This document shows, in pieces, positions 8,717-22,233 of a stretch of DNA of 64,000 bases. Within the stretch, counting starts at the first letter, position 1, and each line of letters opens with the position of its first letter. Below the pieces are notes generated by a model that saw only the letters and a program-made list of their open reading frames with translations, had not been told where the DNA came from and made no database searches. Made by a program: the position numbers and the translations under genes. Source of the DNA: Brassica napus (lineage: Eukaryota; Streptophyta; Magnoliopsida; Brassicales; Brassicaceae); the NCBI RefSeq assembly GCF_020379485.1, contig NC_063452.1, positions 57,557,338-57,621,337 of the forward strand. The letters are read 5' to 3'.

Positions 8717-11700
8717 TTTCTCTCTCTAGAGCTCAAAGAGGGTGAGATAATGGTGGAGGTTGGATGACAAGGGGGTGTTTATACAGCTGAGAAAGCCATA
8801 AAAGTGGACCAAACTTTTTTGCAAATTGGTGGCTTTATATATGTCTTCTATATGACCCATTGGCATGTTTTTGTTTTCCTTAAAATTATTGAGAAGCTAG
8901 TTAGTTATCTTTCAAAAGAAAATATAATAGGTCGCCATATAAATCTACAAATACTTTTTTATTTTTTGATTGTTTAAAATGACTAATTTGGTTGTCCCTT
9001 TGGGATATTGTATCGGTTGATGGCTCGATGGATGAGACTGATACTAGAGAAAGTATTCCTTATACTGATACAAACATAACCATTACACGCATGCATTCAG
9101 GGTGTCATAATTTATCAACACACATAAGCATAACTTTGGATGTGTTTATGATACAAGGATGTGGATGTGGTACATCGATCATGCTAGGATTAGTTATTTA
9201 GTTTAACAACCAAATGGCAAGTTGTTTCCGGTGCATGTAAGTATATGAGAGAGTACCATGGCCATCTAGTGGATCATGATTTTCATCCATGATTGACATT
9301 TGAAGACTGGGGTATAATATGTATATTGTGGATAAATCAAGTTCTGGATCAGTGTTATGTGCTTACATCAGAGAGAGAAAATGTAGTTTCTAGTTGTGGG
9401 GTTTCAAAATTATTTAAGTTTAGAATCAGTTAATGCTTTTGTTAGCCAACATATAAAGTAGTGATGATAAGTCAATTTATAAAGCTTATAATATTTATTT
9501 GGTTCTAATATCTTCATAACTCACCAATTGCTCTTCTATTTCTATAGAAAAATAAGAAGATAATCTCTTGGACCTTTGAGATTTGCTTCTCTTCTCTGAT
9601 TAACATCATTATAACATCATTATTATGGTTTATGCGTAGACTTTTTGAGGTCCTAGATAAAATATAAAAAACTTGGGGTGTTTTCTATTATAAATATCAC
9701 ACAGAAAGTAAAATCTAAATTATCAAATTAAAGACTGGAAGTGGATAGTTTAACCTTCTTTTGGAAATATAATAATTATTTAATTAGAATATTACCACCA
9801 AATTATTTTAAAAAATCCCTCTTTTTATCCATGTATATATTTATGTTCTAAACTGTCGTTTGGGCTCTAGACACAACCATGCCATACTCAAACACAACCA
9901 TGCCACACTGAAATTCCAACCATACAATTACACTAGACATGTAAATCCCACATATACTAATTAATAACCCCTTTATTGCGCATTACCAAATCATTTCAAA
10001 TCTTCTAGAGTGTCTTTTTCGATGATTCCGAACAAAAACATACATTATAATCTCTGAGACTAGCTAGTAGTATTGACCAAGTATTCTTGACATCTAAAAC
10101 ATTCACAGTGATTGAACCTGAATGAGTCGTAATCGAACACTGATCTTTTAGTTCACATAATGAATCATTGGTCCACCATATACAATTGAATTTTCTTTTC
10201 AAATGTTACGTACTTAAATCAAGTTACTTAGAGAACATCGTGTTGATACAAGAAATCTAACTCTTATATTATTATATATAGATTCCCAAAGACCTTTATT
10301 AACAAAAACAAAACCACACAAAAACGATCCTTATAGTTGCACTAGGAAAGCAAGATGTGTTAGGCAGGGTTGGCTTGTCGTTTTATAAAGGCTAGGGCAA
10401 AGGCTATATAACCTAATATATTTAGGAGCTGATGACTCAACAACCACTCAAAACCACACACTTGCAAAATAATTACAATTTAAGAGCAATATTTTTTGCT
10501 TAATTTAACGAACTAAGTTAAGTTAATTAGATATATGTTAATGTTATCCCTTCGCTGGTTAAAAAAATATGAAGATCGACTAATGCCGAACGCATATTGG
10601 ATCGTTTGGTTGTAGAACTATTTGACTTTGTATCATGTAACGTCATCAAAATTCAGGATATCGTTTGGTTTTGTCCTATAGTTTCCTGACTTAGGCTCGT
10701 TGACAATATACGCAATACATAAGCTTCAGGTAAACTTTTTAGATAGTCGGATAATTGATCAAACGTTTCTCTAAATATCAAATAACTTAGGCATGCATGG
10801 GTTTATTATAGTCCATTTGTAAAACGACAGTGTTAACAAAAATATTTGCAAATTGATATTGGACGTCTTTAGACTTTTTGGGTGTTGACAGAAAGTTACA
10901 TGATTGGAGTAATAAGGCTTTTTCGTTAAAGTTGTTTTTCTCAGAAGTTGATTTCAGGTTTTACTGTTTTAGTGAGGACATACATTGCTACTTGAGGAAA
11001 CCACATTTTCGAGAGAGACCCCCTAGTTTCTACTGAACTAGTTCTTGGATTTTAGATCAAATATACATTTGAGAATAACAAGCTCTGATGTTATAGATTT
11101 TCATCTTAAACCGACTGATAATATTGAATGAAAAAGTTTATAACCATTAGTACTCCTTTTTAATGTGTAATTCACATCACCTTAAACTTTGTTGACTGAC
11201 TTAAACCCTCAAGTTGCATAATTTGAGTGTGTACTGTGTTGGTCAAACGAAAGGCAAATACACACCATCAAGTCATATCATTCAGACAAAGTCTATTTCT
11301 TCTTTATTTCTGTCTCATGTCCTTTTGCTCGGTTTGTTCTTCTTCCACAGCCTCAAGTTTTTTTTTTCTGTTATTTCTTTTCTTTTTACCTTCCTTTCTA
11401 ATTTGCTTTTTTTCTTCTTAGTGTTTACTTTATCTAATATTATTTTGATATTTGTTTTTATTGGATCATGAACTATATATAAAGTATTTTTAATGTTTCA
11501 TTGTTTTGGTCCCATCAGTAACACTACCACCGATACTGGCCTACCTTATTTTCAATTCTTTAAAAAGAAATCTCTTAGATCTTCCATCTTATAAATAAAA
11601 ATGCAAACTGAAACCTAATGTAATTAGTAATTAAAATGATAATTGTGGTACCTATATATCCTCTTCTAGCCAAACTATCTACATTTGTTCCAACAAAACA

Positions 11701-12122
11701 AGAAGAATCTAAAAAATTTGAATTTTTACTCGTTTTCTTGCCATATGAGAATTTGAATTTCCAATGATTTTCTTCTTTTAGAAATTACCGGTATATTATT
11801 TTATTATTTTATCGATACACTATTTTTAATGAAAAATGAGTGATGTCACGAGGGTCCAACTGATTGGTGGATTAAGGATAAGCCAATCACCAAAGGCAAA
11901 ATTTATTATATCATCACACCTTTTACGATAATTTTTACAACTCCATTTCTCTTATTTTTGTGAGAACTTTATAATTATAGACCCAATTTATAGTTTTGTA
12001 TTTTCTTCGTTCGTGCCCTCAAATTCGCCAAATTGAGATAACACACAAACGTATGTTAATAAATAGAAATGCCTAACTTGTTATAAAGCTGTGCGTTCAT
12101 TTGCGTATAAGTGAGCTCCTGT

Positions 12123-12192
12123 TTATAAAACTACTATCTTAACAACAGAACTAAAAATTATAAAACTACTATCTTAACAACAGAACTAAAAA
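12123..12192. repeat. Two tandem copies of a 35-bp unit
   Basis: The unit TTATAAAACTACTATCTTAA plus CAACAGAACTAAAAA occurs twice in a row. Present identically at about 30541-30610. Confidence 0.85.
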
Positions 12193-13583
12193 AAAACAGA
12201 ACTACACAAAATCGTTTTAAAAAAAAAAGAGAAATACACAAAATCAAAAAAAAATTCTTACCTTTTAGTTAATAATTTATACTATTAATCACGGATACGT
12301 AATCCATTTTCCTTCTAGTTGAATAGTAATAGAATGATACGAATAAAGGCCAAAATCATGAGTGAGGTTCTTCTAATTAAATTTTATTAAGGTCTTGCTC
12401 CACTATCACTGCCAATTTAGATCATTATCGTCAGTCGTAATCATGGGAATTATGTTTTTTATTAATATACCATGTCTAGCAAAAGGTTTATAATTCTCAT
12501 AAGACCTACTTGTCATTGCCTAATTATTTCCCTGGTTTATTTTAGGTTTAAATTTTTTTTCCATTTTTAAAATTAGTTTTATGCTTGGTATCCAAGTATG
12601 ATCAAGTGCATGCATACATGATACATGCAGCTCACATGCCCATAATACATGCATGCACAATGCATTTGTCTCTATAGATATTGGTTAATAATTTGTACTT
12701 GATGTTACATTGCGGTACTAATCAGTCTGGATTTGATTCAAAGTTGTGTTTAAAATACAAGTCCACCATTTAGTTTTAAATATTAAAATATATATTGCCT
12801 GATATTAATTACTCTGAATTTGAACATTGGTCTGCAAATGGTTCATGTCCCTCAAGGAGAAGAGGAAGAAAATCCAAAGAGACAAGAAGACAAAGTGGGA
12901 GAACTTCGAAAACTTGAGCTCAAATTTCAATCCCAAAATGATTGAGGTAATAGTTATCAAATGAAACATTTTCAATGGTGTAATTAATATTTCCGATGTG
13001 ATGTCATTCACCCACCCCAACTACAAATTCGTTTTATATTCATGGTTTTTCTTGCAACTGTTTCTATGCACTTCTTCAATCATTTTAATCGAAAACAGAT
13101 CGACACAAATAAAGTTTAAAATCACCTGTAAATCAACTACTAAAATAACAAGTCTCTTAAAGATACACTTTCAAGATACACTTTCTTTGCGTATTCAATA
13201 TATAAGTGAGTGTTTTCTAATAAAATATTTATTTCGTTTCATTTTAATTGTAGTTTTAAATTTTTACACACAAAATAAAAAATATTTAATTTTGTATATT
13301 TTTTAAATTAAAAACATTACTACCCATACATCTAATCATATTTCAACCAACAGAATAATAAACTAAAGAATATTGTTAATAAATTTTGTATAAAATTCTA
13401 AAACGATATTTATTTTGTAACGAAAATTTAACGATAATTAAACTGACACAAAACTGCTTATGATTAATACATAAAATGAACATGCTTCTAAGAAGAAAAT
13501 TGAATAGTTTGCTGTGGTTGTTTTCACATCGGACTCTGGTAACTCAAACTTCGAGATGTCATTATGTCTAGTTCAGGTGCTGG

Positions 13584-13611
<28 letters not shown>
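13584..13611. repeat. TA microsatellite
   Basis: Uninterrupted (TA)14. The other copy (about 32003-32028) has (TA)13, one of the few differences between the two halves. Confidence 0.9.
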
Positions 13612-13614
<3 letters not shown>

Positions 13615-14789
13615 TCTTCTCGTTTTGTTTTACTTAGTTTTCATTTTGAGCAATACATTTCATATTTAAGTATAGAGGAGCTTATAATATTTTTTAAAAA
13701 ATTTATAAAAAATTTATACGTGGATTATGTTACATGGAATGAGAAAAGGCCATAATTGTTGAATGTGAAGATAGCAAATAATGTTGAGCCAATTGGGTAT
13801 CCAAGAGCCAGAAAGAAGATTGTCCATGATAAAATAATTGAAAAAACCGACACTCGATGTTTTGAAGTTTGGCTCTTTAGATATGTAGAGTCACTCACTA
13901 CACAGAAAGGAGCCGGCCACTCCCATGTGAAAATGACTAATTAACTTTTCTTTATTTTTACAATCTTATTCCTAATGGGATTCGGTTCATTTACTATATA
14001 TTGAAGTAGTTAACTTAACTGAATGTTCCCAAAAGAAAAAAATAGCTAACTGAAAGAAACATGGAAATATTGAATAGACAACTAAAAGTTTAGAAAATAG
14101 CTAGCAAAATAACATCCAAAATATCCAAAAATATGAAGAACTATCAAAACTTATTTGAAATATCCGAGCATAAATATTTAATCTTTATTGTGTGACATGA
14201 AACATGCGGATCATCGTTATAAGTTTTGATTATTGGAAGTTTAGTGTGATTTTTAGATGTCAGTTTCAAATGCATGCATTGCTCGCACTCGAATTTAACC
14301 GCGGTTAGAGCCGTCAAATTTTCAAAACTGACAAAAAAAAAAAACTTGTGCAATATAAAGATAACATGATTGATATTCAACGTAGATTTCGTAGCTACTA
14401 TACCAATGAATCAATCCAGATGACGGCCTATAAAATTCAGGGATTTAATAGTGGGCTCCAAGCCCGCATGTTGAATTAGATACAGTCCATGTAAGACTAT
14501 ATTAAACCGACATAATCAATTAATCATCATAAGCTGGTCACAGAGTCACATGACTCGTCCGTATTGGACCAGACCTCTGGGATTACCGCAAGTCGCAACA
14601 TCTCTAACAAAACCAAACCACCTCTGACGTGCCGACCTGTATTTCGCATCGTCTAAAAGCAAAGATAAACACAGATGGTAAAAGTAAAACACGTGAATAT
14701 TCTTCATTTTCTACACATATTTTTACAATAGAATCTTCGATTGGAACAGGTATAAATTAATCTTGATTGATCCCAATATATAAAAGAGA

Positions 14790-15764
14790 TCTATATATAT
14801 AAAAATATGTTCGCCTCACTCCTGCTTTGCCACGTCATAAAGTCGGTTTCTGACAAGCCGACTCGTGTCCGGTTTGGGATGATACTCACCGTTTCACTCA
14901 ATCGCAATTATTAATGGGCTTTTCTCTTTTTGTTAATAAATATTTTAGATCGGTGTTTTGAGCTTAACATAATTGGGATTCTGGGCTGTAAAGTAACACA
15001 TGAGGGGGTCCCACATGAGACGGCTTCTTCTCCAAAAATAATGTCGACGAACGAAAGACAGATCTGCTGCGTTTTAACAACTCCGGTTCAAACCTACGGC
15101 CAATGAAGATTTGCTGCACCGGCCACGCTGAATTCCGATCAAGGTCAGTTGGAAAGCGTCGTATTTGGCTGTTCGATTCCACTTCTTCTACCCTTGATTG
15201 AATTTTGGAACCGTTACAGAAGTCGGTTGGATTCATGCATCCTCATTGACTATCACATTAAATCATTCAATGAACCCCCTCATTAAAACATTTTAACTCA
15301 AATATAACTAATCTTAACATAAATAATCCTTCGACATCCTAAAATTCTCAAAACCCATAAACATTATTATATACTTCTCTTAACAAAATGTTACAAAACA
15401 TACATACAAAGGGAATATACAATTACATCACAAAAAAAAACATGAATTACTTTAGGAATGACTTCAAGTTTTGAGTCATATTCGCAAAAAAAACTCTTAA
15501 ATAAGTTAGTTTAATTAAGAATATTATAAAACAAAACATTTGAATTAAAATAAATATTAAAAATATAATGTTATTTATCAGAGAATAGTGAAATGTACTA
15601 TCATTATAATTCAAAACAAAAAATAATTATAATGATCTCATAAGTCTTTCATTATTTTTTCGTGTATAATATTTTTTAATCTATCATAATTTTAAATTAC
15701 TTCATAAATTATTATAAAATCACTTTTATTATAACTTCCCGCCCGTAGGGCGGACCGGTCCTAG
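14790..15764 (+). mobile_element. Non-autonomous Helitron, copy 1
   Basis: Starts TCTATATATATAAAAATATG after host A and ends GGACCGGTCCTAG before host T. A perfect hairpin CCGCCC-GTA-GGGCGG lies a few bases before the CTAG terminus. These are the diagnostic Helitron ends. No Rep/helicase is encoded; the 90-codon minus-strand open frame inside (15236-14964) is not recognisable. Repeat copy at 33207-34183. Confidence 0.85.
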
Positions 15765-16340
15765 TTCCAATAAATAAAAAGGACTGAGAGAGTGTTTTCA
15801 GCCTATCCACTTCAGACTAAAAATCAACCAATCACGAAGCTTTATAGTTCCACGTCACATCTATATTTTGTCGACAAAGAATATAACCGGGCCAGTAAAT
15901 TTGGGCTGAACAAAATTGAAAGTAGCCTTCTATGGAATAGCCCATCTCTTTTTCTAAGCAGAATGTTCGTACCGCTCTTGCTCTTGCTCTTGCTCCTATC
16001 TTCATTAGAATATCTTTCCACCTCCCTTTGTTTCTTTCTCCTCTTATATAACCCTCTCTTATATAAACCCCTTGAGATAAAACAGGTCCGTTAACTATTG
16101 TTAATCCGAGCCGAGTTATCTAAAATACGAACCCTCGACTCGAGATTCATACACACCACGACGATGTGTTGTTCTCTACCTCTGAAAGTCAGGTATTATT
16201 TTATTATTTATACTTTAGCACTCAATCTCTTTGTTTCCGAATTACCATGGAATGTACCCTGATTAGATTTATCCAATTGTACAATTTTTCGTTTCATTGA
16301 ATCAGAGTCGAGAAAGTATAAAGTAAGATGAGCAGAATAA
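15765..16340. other. Contig end next to the gap, no gene seen
   Basis: Matches 34184-34740 but with an increasing number of indels and substitutions toward the gap, for example an extra CTTATATAACCCT segment near 16045, and single-base losses at 16250-16340. The pattern is that of a low-quality contig terminus rather than of evolutionary divergence. Confidence 0.7.
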
Positions 16341-16440
16341 NNNNNNNNNNNNNNNNNNNNNNNNNNNNNNNNNNNNNNNNNNNNNNNNNNNNNNNNNNNN
16401 NNNNNNNNNNNNNNNNNNNNNNNNNNNNNNNNNNNNNNNN
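16341..16440. other. Assembly gap, 100 N
   Basis: Exactly 100 N characters, the conventional placeholder for a scaffold join of unknown size. It sits exactly where the first copy of the 16-kb repeat stops. Confidence 1.
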
Positions 16441-17865
16441 TTATCATTATCAACAAGGAAGCTAGTAGAGAGTTGATCTAGATATCTTTCCAGGAAATTT
16501 AAAGATATGCAATAAATTTTAGGCTAAATCCTAACGAGTGTAAAGAGCCAATTGAATGTTAACATTTAGTTTCTCTAGATTTCTTTTCAGGAAAATGAAG
16601 ATGCAATAACAATTAGTTTAAGTATACTAGCAAATGTAAGACCCACTTGAATGCTAATATTTAGTGATGGATTCGAAACACGTGAAAGTGCATAAAAGTG
16701 ATTACCTTTTGCCAAAGGTCTCTGCACTTTTGCACTTTTCCTCAGATAGTTTTCTTACAGCCATATAAAGTGGAGAATCCTACATAGCTTACAATTGCAA
16801 GCTTTGTATGGTGGTCCCTGGACTCTAAGATTCTAGGTTCTCTTATCAGTCTTTTCAAGAAAAGAAGGTTTTCTATTTAAATCTGAAAGCTGAAAAAAAA
16901 TAATGAAACAAATAAGTGACATAGTTTTTTCCCCTTAATATCTCTAAAACTGAGTCTAATTGGCATAAAATTGAATTTTCTTCACATAATTCCAATGCAA
17001 CTTCCATGTAAGGTGGAGCTCTACACTTGTGAATGAAGTTCCAAACCACAGATAGGCAAAGAGAAATAATAAGCAAAACTATATTTCTTGAACTACAAGT
17101 GATAAAGGGCCAATACACAAACTCTCTTCATGAGCTAGAACCACTATAAAATCCCCACTTTTTCATATCATTAATGTAATGAACCTAGAATTCTTCTCCT
17201 TCATAAGATTTCTCCGTTACATTCATCAAAAAACCAGTAAATAACAAGAACATTTTGAGAGTTTAAAGTCGTCCCTTACTAGAAAAAAATAGTGTAAATA
17301 AATGAAAGAGGAAGAGATGCGAAAAAGTGTATACTAGGACCAGCCTTTTTATACAAGCAAGCTCACTTTTCAGCTGTAGACTCATAGAGTGAAGGAAGCC
17401 ACATGAATTTGGCCACTAGGGTTTTCTAACCTTTGGACCACATAAATGAGTATCATTAGTACATCCACTGAACCCAAAAGTGTCCTCAAACTCTAGAGAG
17501 TATCATATTCATATACTGTAGCTTTCCACTTAGTAAACATTATTAACATATCACCAACAAGGCAGCTCAAAGCACTGGTGGTTACTAGTACAAAAGCAAA
17601 CCCAAGATGATGGATATACCGTACACGAACTGTCATCAGATAGTTTGCAGCTGCTAACCAAGAAATAGTAAACAAAGGTGCTTTTAAATATGCATCTACT
17701 GATCCTATGGAGTAAACGAGAGCATAGCTCAAAACGCTACTTTTCTCTGTGATCCTATAAAGACAAGTCATGAAACTTCCCATCTCTGGCCTGAGACATA
17801 ACAGTATAAAATTAAGCTAATATGGAAACATATATACAGCTGCAGAAAACAATATATTCATCATA
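16441..17865. other. Left flank of the second copy; CO-downstream-like sequence
   Basis: Occurs once in the window. 16675-17400 resembles 4495-5040 in order and motif content (GTGCATAAAAGTGA, TGCACTTTTGCACTTTT, CTTACAATTGCAAGCTTT, CCAGCCTTTTTATACAAG), so it is a diverged relative of the CO 3' flank. In Arabidopsis CO lies just downstream of its tandem paralogue COL1. This block could therefore be the 3' flank of COL1, whose coding region would lie further left of the true upstream sequence. No COL1 coding sequence is in the window. Confidence 0.5.
17493..17783 (-). CDS. Unrecognised membrane-protein-like open frame
   Basis: A 96-codon minus-strand frame without low complexity. It has two hydrophobic stretches (about residues 32-50 and 59-80) separated by a basic linker (MTVRVRYIHH). 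A possible acceptor (CTTTATAG) precedes codon 11, so it may be an exon of a broken or larger gene. I do not recognise the family. Codon content looks more gene-like than neighbouring chance frames, but it has no supporting second exon that I can identify. Confidence 0.3.
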   Translation of the reverse strand: MGSFMTCLYRITEKSSVLSYALVYSIGSVDAYLKAPLFTISWLAAANYLMTVRVRYIHHLGFAFVLVTTSALSCLVGDMLIMFTKWKATVYEYDTL

Positions 17866-19144
17866 TCTTCTATATTATTAAAAGAGAAGTACCCATTTGA
17901 AAATGTTCTTACTTCGTTAATTAAACTCCTTTTTTTTTGCTTGTCTTTTTTTAGTTGCATTTATTAAATATCATAAAACGAATAAAACTGTCTAATTTAT
18001 TACTTGTCTTTTCAGTTACATTAATGAAATATGCTTAAATGAATTTAAACTTCATATTTTATTGTTTGTCTTTTTCAGTTACCTTAATGAAATATCCTTA
18101 AATAAATTTGGACATAAAGTCATTTAATCAACCAAAAAAACTCATGAGTTATCCTTACGTGCAATAATTTTAATAATTGAGATTTTTAAAAACGTGCATC
18201 ATTAAAATGTTACCTAAAACATGCAGCACTAATATATAATATGCATCAATAAAACTAGAATTTGACTCACACAATTGTACGGATATTATTTTCAGTTGAT
18301 TAAATTTAAAAATAATTATTTATTCAAAAAATATTTAAGAATGACTATGTTTTTAAAAATTATATGGTATTATTTGCTCATAACTCATTTGTCATTTGAT
18401 AAATTGTTAGAAAATGTTTTTTAGCATAATATAACTCAGTTGTCATTTGCTAAATTTATGGTTTTTATTTATATTTTTTATTATTTAATTATAATATTTT
18501 CATTTTACATATGAAAGATAAATAAATTTTCTTTCAAACAATATTTTTGTAAATGTATTTTTAAAAAATAATCAATTAAAATTGTTATTATCATTGAATA
18601 TCATTATTTTTGACATAATTTGAGTTTTCGTTTACATCAAAACTTATCATATTTTAGGATAATTTTAATTTAAAATGTAATTTTCATATTTTTCAAACAA
18701 ATTCTAAAAATATTTTTTAAATATTTTGTTATAATTGTTAAAAAAATATTGAGTTGCATTTCAAATAAAAAGGTAAAGATATTAAAAATATTCTAATTAA
18801 AATATATAAAATTTAATATAGTTTTAAGAAAATGGTCAAAATAAAAAAAATTACACATAAAATAATCATGATTTTTGTTAACTGGGCGGATCATTATTTA
18901 TATGATATCGCACACGAAAGAAAAATTTTTGTTTTTAAAATTATCTAATTAACTCTATACTCATTTTTTTATATTTTTTATATGATATCACACATTCGTA
19001 AAAAAATAGATAGTTTAAGATGCAAAAAAAAATATTTACTTAATGAATATAATATGAACGAATATTACAAATACATCATTTAATAAAATAAATAATTAAA
19101 AACTGAAAATTCATATCCGCGCTGGCCCGCAGATCAGGGTCTAG
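17866..19144 (+). mobile_element. Non-autonomous Helitron, full copy
   Basis: Begins TCTTCTATATTATTAAAAGA after host A and ends GGGTCTAG before host T. About 1.28 kb, AT-rich, no Rep/helicase. Bases from 18419 on match window position 1 onward, so the first copy of this element is cut by the window edge. Confidence 0.7.
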
Positions 19145-19857
19145 TATATATTAAAACAGAAGTTATGACATTGATTCATGTATGATTTTAAAAAAATGGA
19201 TCTATTCCTAAATAGTTATGTTGCATTTAATCTCTAATCTTATCATTTAAATTTTGGACCTACCAGAAATTTTTATTGGGCTATCAATAATTGAATTTAA
19301 ACTAGATTTATAGATAGTATAAATTAAATATATATAATTTAATATTGTAATATTATATCTCCATATGTTAAATATTTAAATATTTGCCGATGTTAGCTTT
19401 TAAAGTTATAAAGATTTTTTTAAAATAACAAAAATCATATTATCTAACAATGATTAATTTTTACTACCTTAAACCAATGAAAAAAAAATTTAAACTATAT
19501 AGTTTATTTTAAAAATTAAACAAAAACCAAATGTTTAATTTTTTAAAAACTTTCTAAATTTGTGAAATATTACAATATCTTTGAATATGACAATAAACCA
19601 ATATTTTAATAATCTTTATATATATAGTTACGATTTTAATAATGAAATAATAATCCGAAAATATATATATAGAAGAAAATACAAATACATGTGAAAGTTT
19701 GAAACAATCTATTCAATGAAGAAAATATACCGTAAACTTATTATGCTTTAAAAATTGATAGACACATATATATTATAATATATACCAATTTAGAATTGAA
19801 AACAAAATAATTATATAAAATAAATGAAAACAAAAATCCGCGCGAGTCGAAATCTAG
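19145..19857 (+). mobile_element. Helitron-like element, copy 2
   Basis: Same element as 728-1442, ending AAATCTAG before host T. Confidence 0.5.
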
Positions 19858-20090
19858 TTGTCAAATTGTTACGGAGACATTTGACACACCCATTAGTCAT
19901 TATTTATTACCATGAAGGCCATGAAGGTGATTTAAGTTCAAAATTTCTACATTAAATATAAACATGTGATATACTAACACTAACCTTGCTCCTTTGGACT
20001 CCTAATTTCCCTACAACTTGTGGCCCAGGCAACAGTTGGTGATGCCTATGAGACATGAAACCTTACTCGGAGATATACCTGGACAGTTAT

Positions 20091-20609
20091 CTATGTTGCA
20101 CCGGGACGGATACGGGGACAGATACGGGTACGGAAGCGGGGACGGGAAACGGAAAAACTAAAAAATTATGGCTACGGGTACAACAAATATATATATGTTA
20201 AAAATATATATATGCTATCCATAATGGACAAAATAAGAAAAGATTACACCAAAATCTTAACATAAAAAATAATTCAATATATTATTTGAAATAATAATTA
20301 TTAAAACAATAATTAAACCTTTTTTATAATCAAAATTTGGTTTATTTAATAAAAGTTCATAAACTTAGAAACAAGATTGAAAGTTAAAAATACAGTTAAA
20401 ATTTTACTTACTTTTATTTTTTGGAAAAAGGTAAATGAATTAGCTTAAGATACAAATAATATTGAAGAAAATTCATTTCAAATATTCCATAAATGAACTA
20501 CTACATCCCCGAAGTGTCCCCGTGCTTTTTCTATGGTGTTTCCGTCCCGGAAACGTTTCCGGTACGGGTACGGGTACGTGAACCAAACTGCCGTCCCGGT
20601 GCTTCATAG
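20091..20609. mobile_element. hAT-like MITE upstream of CO, copy 2
   Basis: Same element as 1676-2194, with the ACAGTTAT duplications at 20083-20090 and 20610-20617. Confidence 0.85.
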
Positions 20610-20958
20610 ACAGTTATCACACGGTTCAAGAAGAATATTCAACTATGTAAACTTTTCCTGGAGCCACATAGATAGAGTACCTACCTAGCTTTACTATAAA
20701 TAAATCCAAGTGAAAATAGTAAAAGGTGACGAATATAGTAACACCACATGGTGTTTTTATCCTCTTGAGCATCTCTCAGTGGCAAGTAGCTGAAAATCTA
20801 TAATAAGAAATGTGTGAACAGTTCCCAAATTATAGCTCTTTGCCACGTGTAAGCAACTGAGGATTCGGATTCCCTCACAACAAGATAAAGCTTTATTAGC
20901 CCCTTCTCTCAGACGCAATCTCACCCACCACCAAACTAACTACATCAGTGAGCAAAAT

Positions 20959-22233
20959 ATGTTCAAACAAGAGAGTAACAACATTTGTAATAGAGAGAAC
21001 AACAGAGGGGCACGAGCCTGTGACACATGCGGGTCAACCATCTGCACCGTGTACTGCCATGCTGACTCTGCCTACTTATGCAATAGCTGCGATGCTCAAG
21101 TCCACTCTGCCAATCGCGTTGCTTCCCGCCATAAACGTGTCCGGGTCTGCGAGTCATGTGAGCGTGCCCCTGCTGCTTTTATGTGTGAGGCAGATGATGT
21201 GTCTCTATGCACAGCCTGTGATTTAGAGGTTCACTCCGCAAACCCTCTTGCTAGACGCCATCAGCGAGTTCCAGTTGTGCCGATAATTGGAAACTCTTGC
21301 AGCTCCTTGGCCACCGCTAACCACACAACAGTGACCGAGCCAGAGAAGAGAGTGGTGTTAGTTCAAGAGGATGCCAAAGAGACGGCTTCATGGTTGTTCC
21401 CTAAAAACAGTGACTATCACAACAACAACAACAACCAGAACAATGAGTTGTTGTTTAGTGATGACTACCTAGACCTTGCTGATTACAACTCCAGTATGGA
21501 CTACAAGTTCACCAGTCAATACAATCAACCTCGACATAAACAAGACTGCATCGTACCAGAGAAAAACTACAGTGGAGATAGAGTTGTTCCGCTCCAACTT
21601 GAAGAAACAAGAGGAAACTTGCGGAACAAGCAACAGAATATCACATATGGCTCCTCAGGAAGCCAATACAACAACAACGGTTCCATTAACCATAACGTAA
21701 GGCTTTTGAATATTTGCTTCTTTTTCATCATACACACAAATCACATATTAGCTACCAAGAATTAATCTGTAAGTACCAGACGTTTATAATAATTAAAAAA
21801 AAATTTGCATCTCTTTAGTCCTCTCTTACCAAGGGGATTGAGAATTGTCTTGGTTTTTTTCTGTAATTAGGCATACAATCCATCAATGGAAACTGACTTT
21901 GTGCCGGAGCAGACAGCACCTGACACAACAGTTTCACATCCAAAAACGCACAAAGGGAAGACAGCACAACTACCTGAACCTCTAATTCAGATTCTCAGTC
22001 CAATGGACAGAGAAGCTAGAGTCCTGAGATACAGAGAGAAGAAGAAGAGAAGAAAGTTTGAGAAGACAATAAGGTATGCTTCAAGGAAGGCATATGCAGA
22101 GAGAAGACCGAGGATAAATGGACGGTTTGCAAAGATGAGTGAAACCGAAGTAGAGGACCAAGAGTACAACACAATGCTAATGTACTGCGACACAGGATAT
22201 GGCATTGTTCCTTCATTCTATGGCCAAAAATAA
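20959..22233 (+). CDS. CO: CONSTANS (copy 2)
   Basis: Exons 20959-21696 and 21871-22233 encode a 366-aa protein identical to that of 2544-3818: two B-boxes, CCT domain, VP motif and the same four-residue extension. Intron, promoter G-box (20844-20849) and upstream MITE are also shared. This copy runs on into contiguous downstream sequence, whereas the first copy's block ends at the gap, so this is the better placed model if only one gene exists. As transcription factor it links the clock and photoreceptors to FT. Confidence 0.95.

Larger units (their letters stand above)
8717..14789. other. Gene-free AT-rich intergenic region (copy 1)
   Basis: About 6 kb in which I see no convincing gene. 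Open frames are short and shared by no recognisable family. Visible structure: a repeated ACACAACCATGCCA motif near 9873-9905, a 35-bp direct duplication at 12123-12192, a CATGCA-rich cluster at about 12603-12664 and a (TA)14 microsatellite at about 13584-13611. The first few hundred bases are the bZIP promoter. The second copy is 27137-33206. Confidence 0.6.

Noticed and set aside
11214..11471. Phe/Leu-rich open frame as a membrane protein
   Set aside because: Encoded by a T-rich low-complexity tract, changes length between the two copies through T-run indels, and has no gene context.
14964..15236. Minus-strand 90-codon frame as a captured gene in the Helitron
   Set aside because: No recognisable motif, no splice context and no second fragment; kept only as part of the Helitron description.
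16208..16456. Minus-strand open frame running through the N gap
   Set aside because: It consists mostly of unknown residues and exists only because N bases contain no stops.
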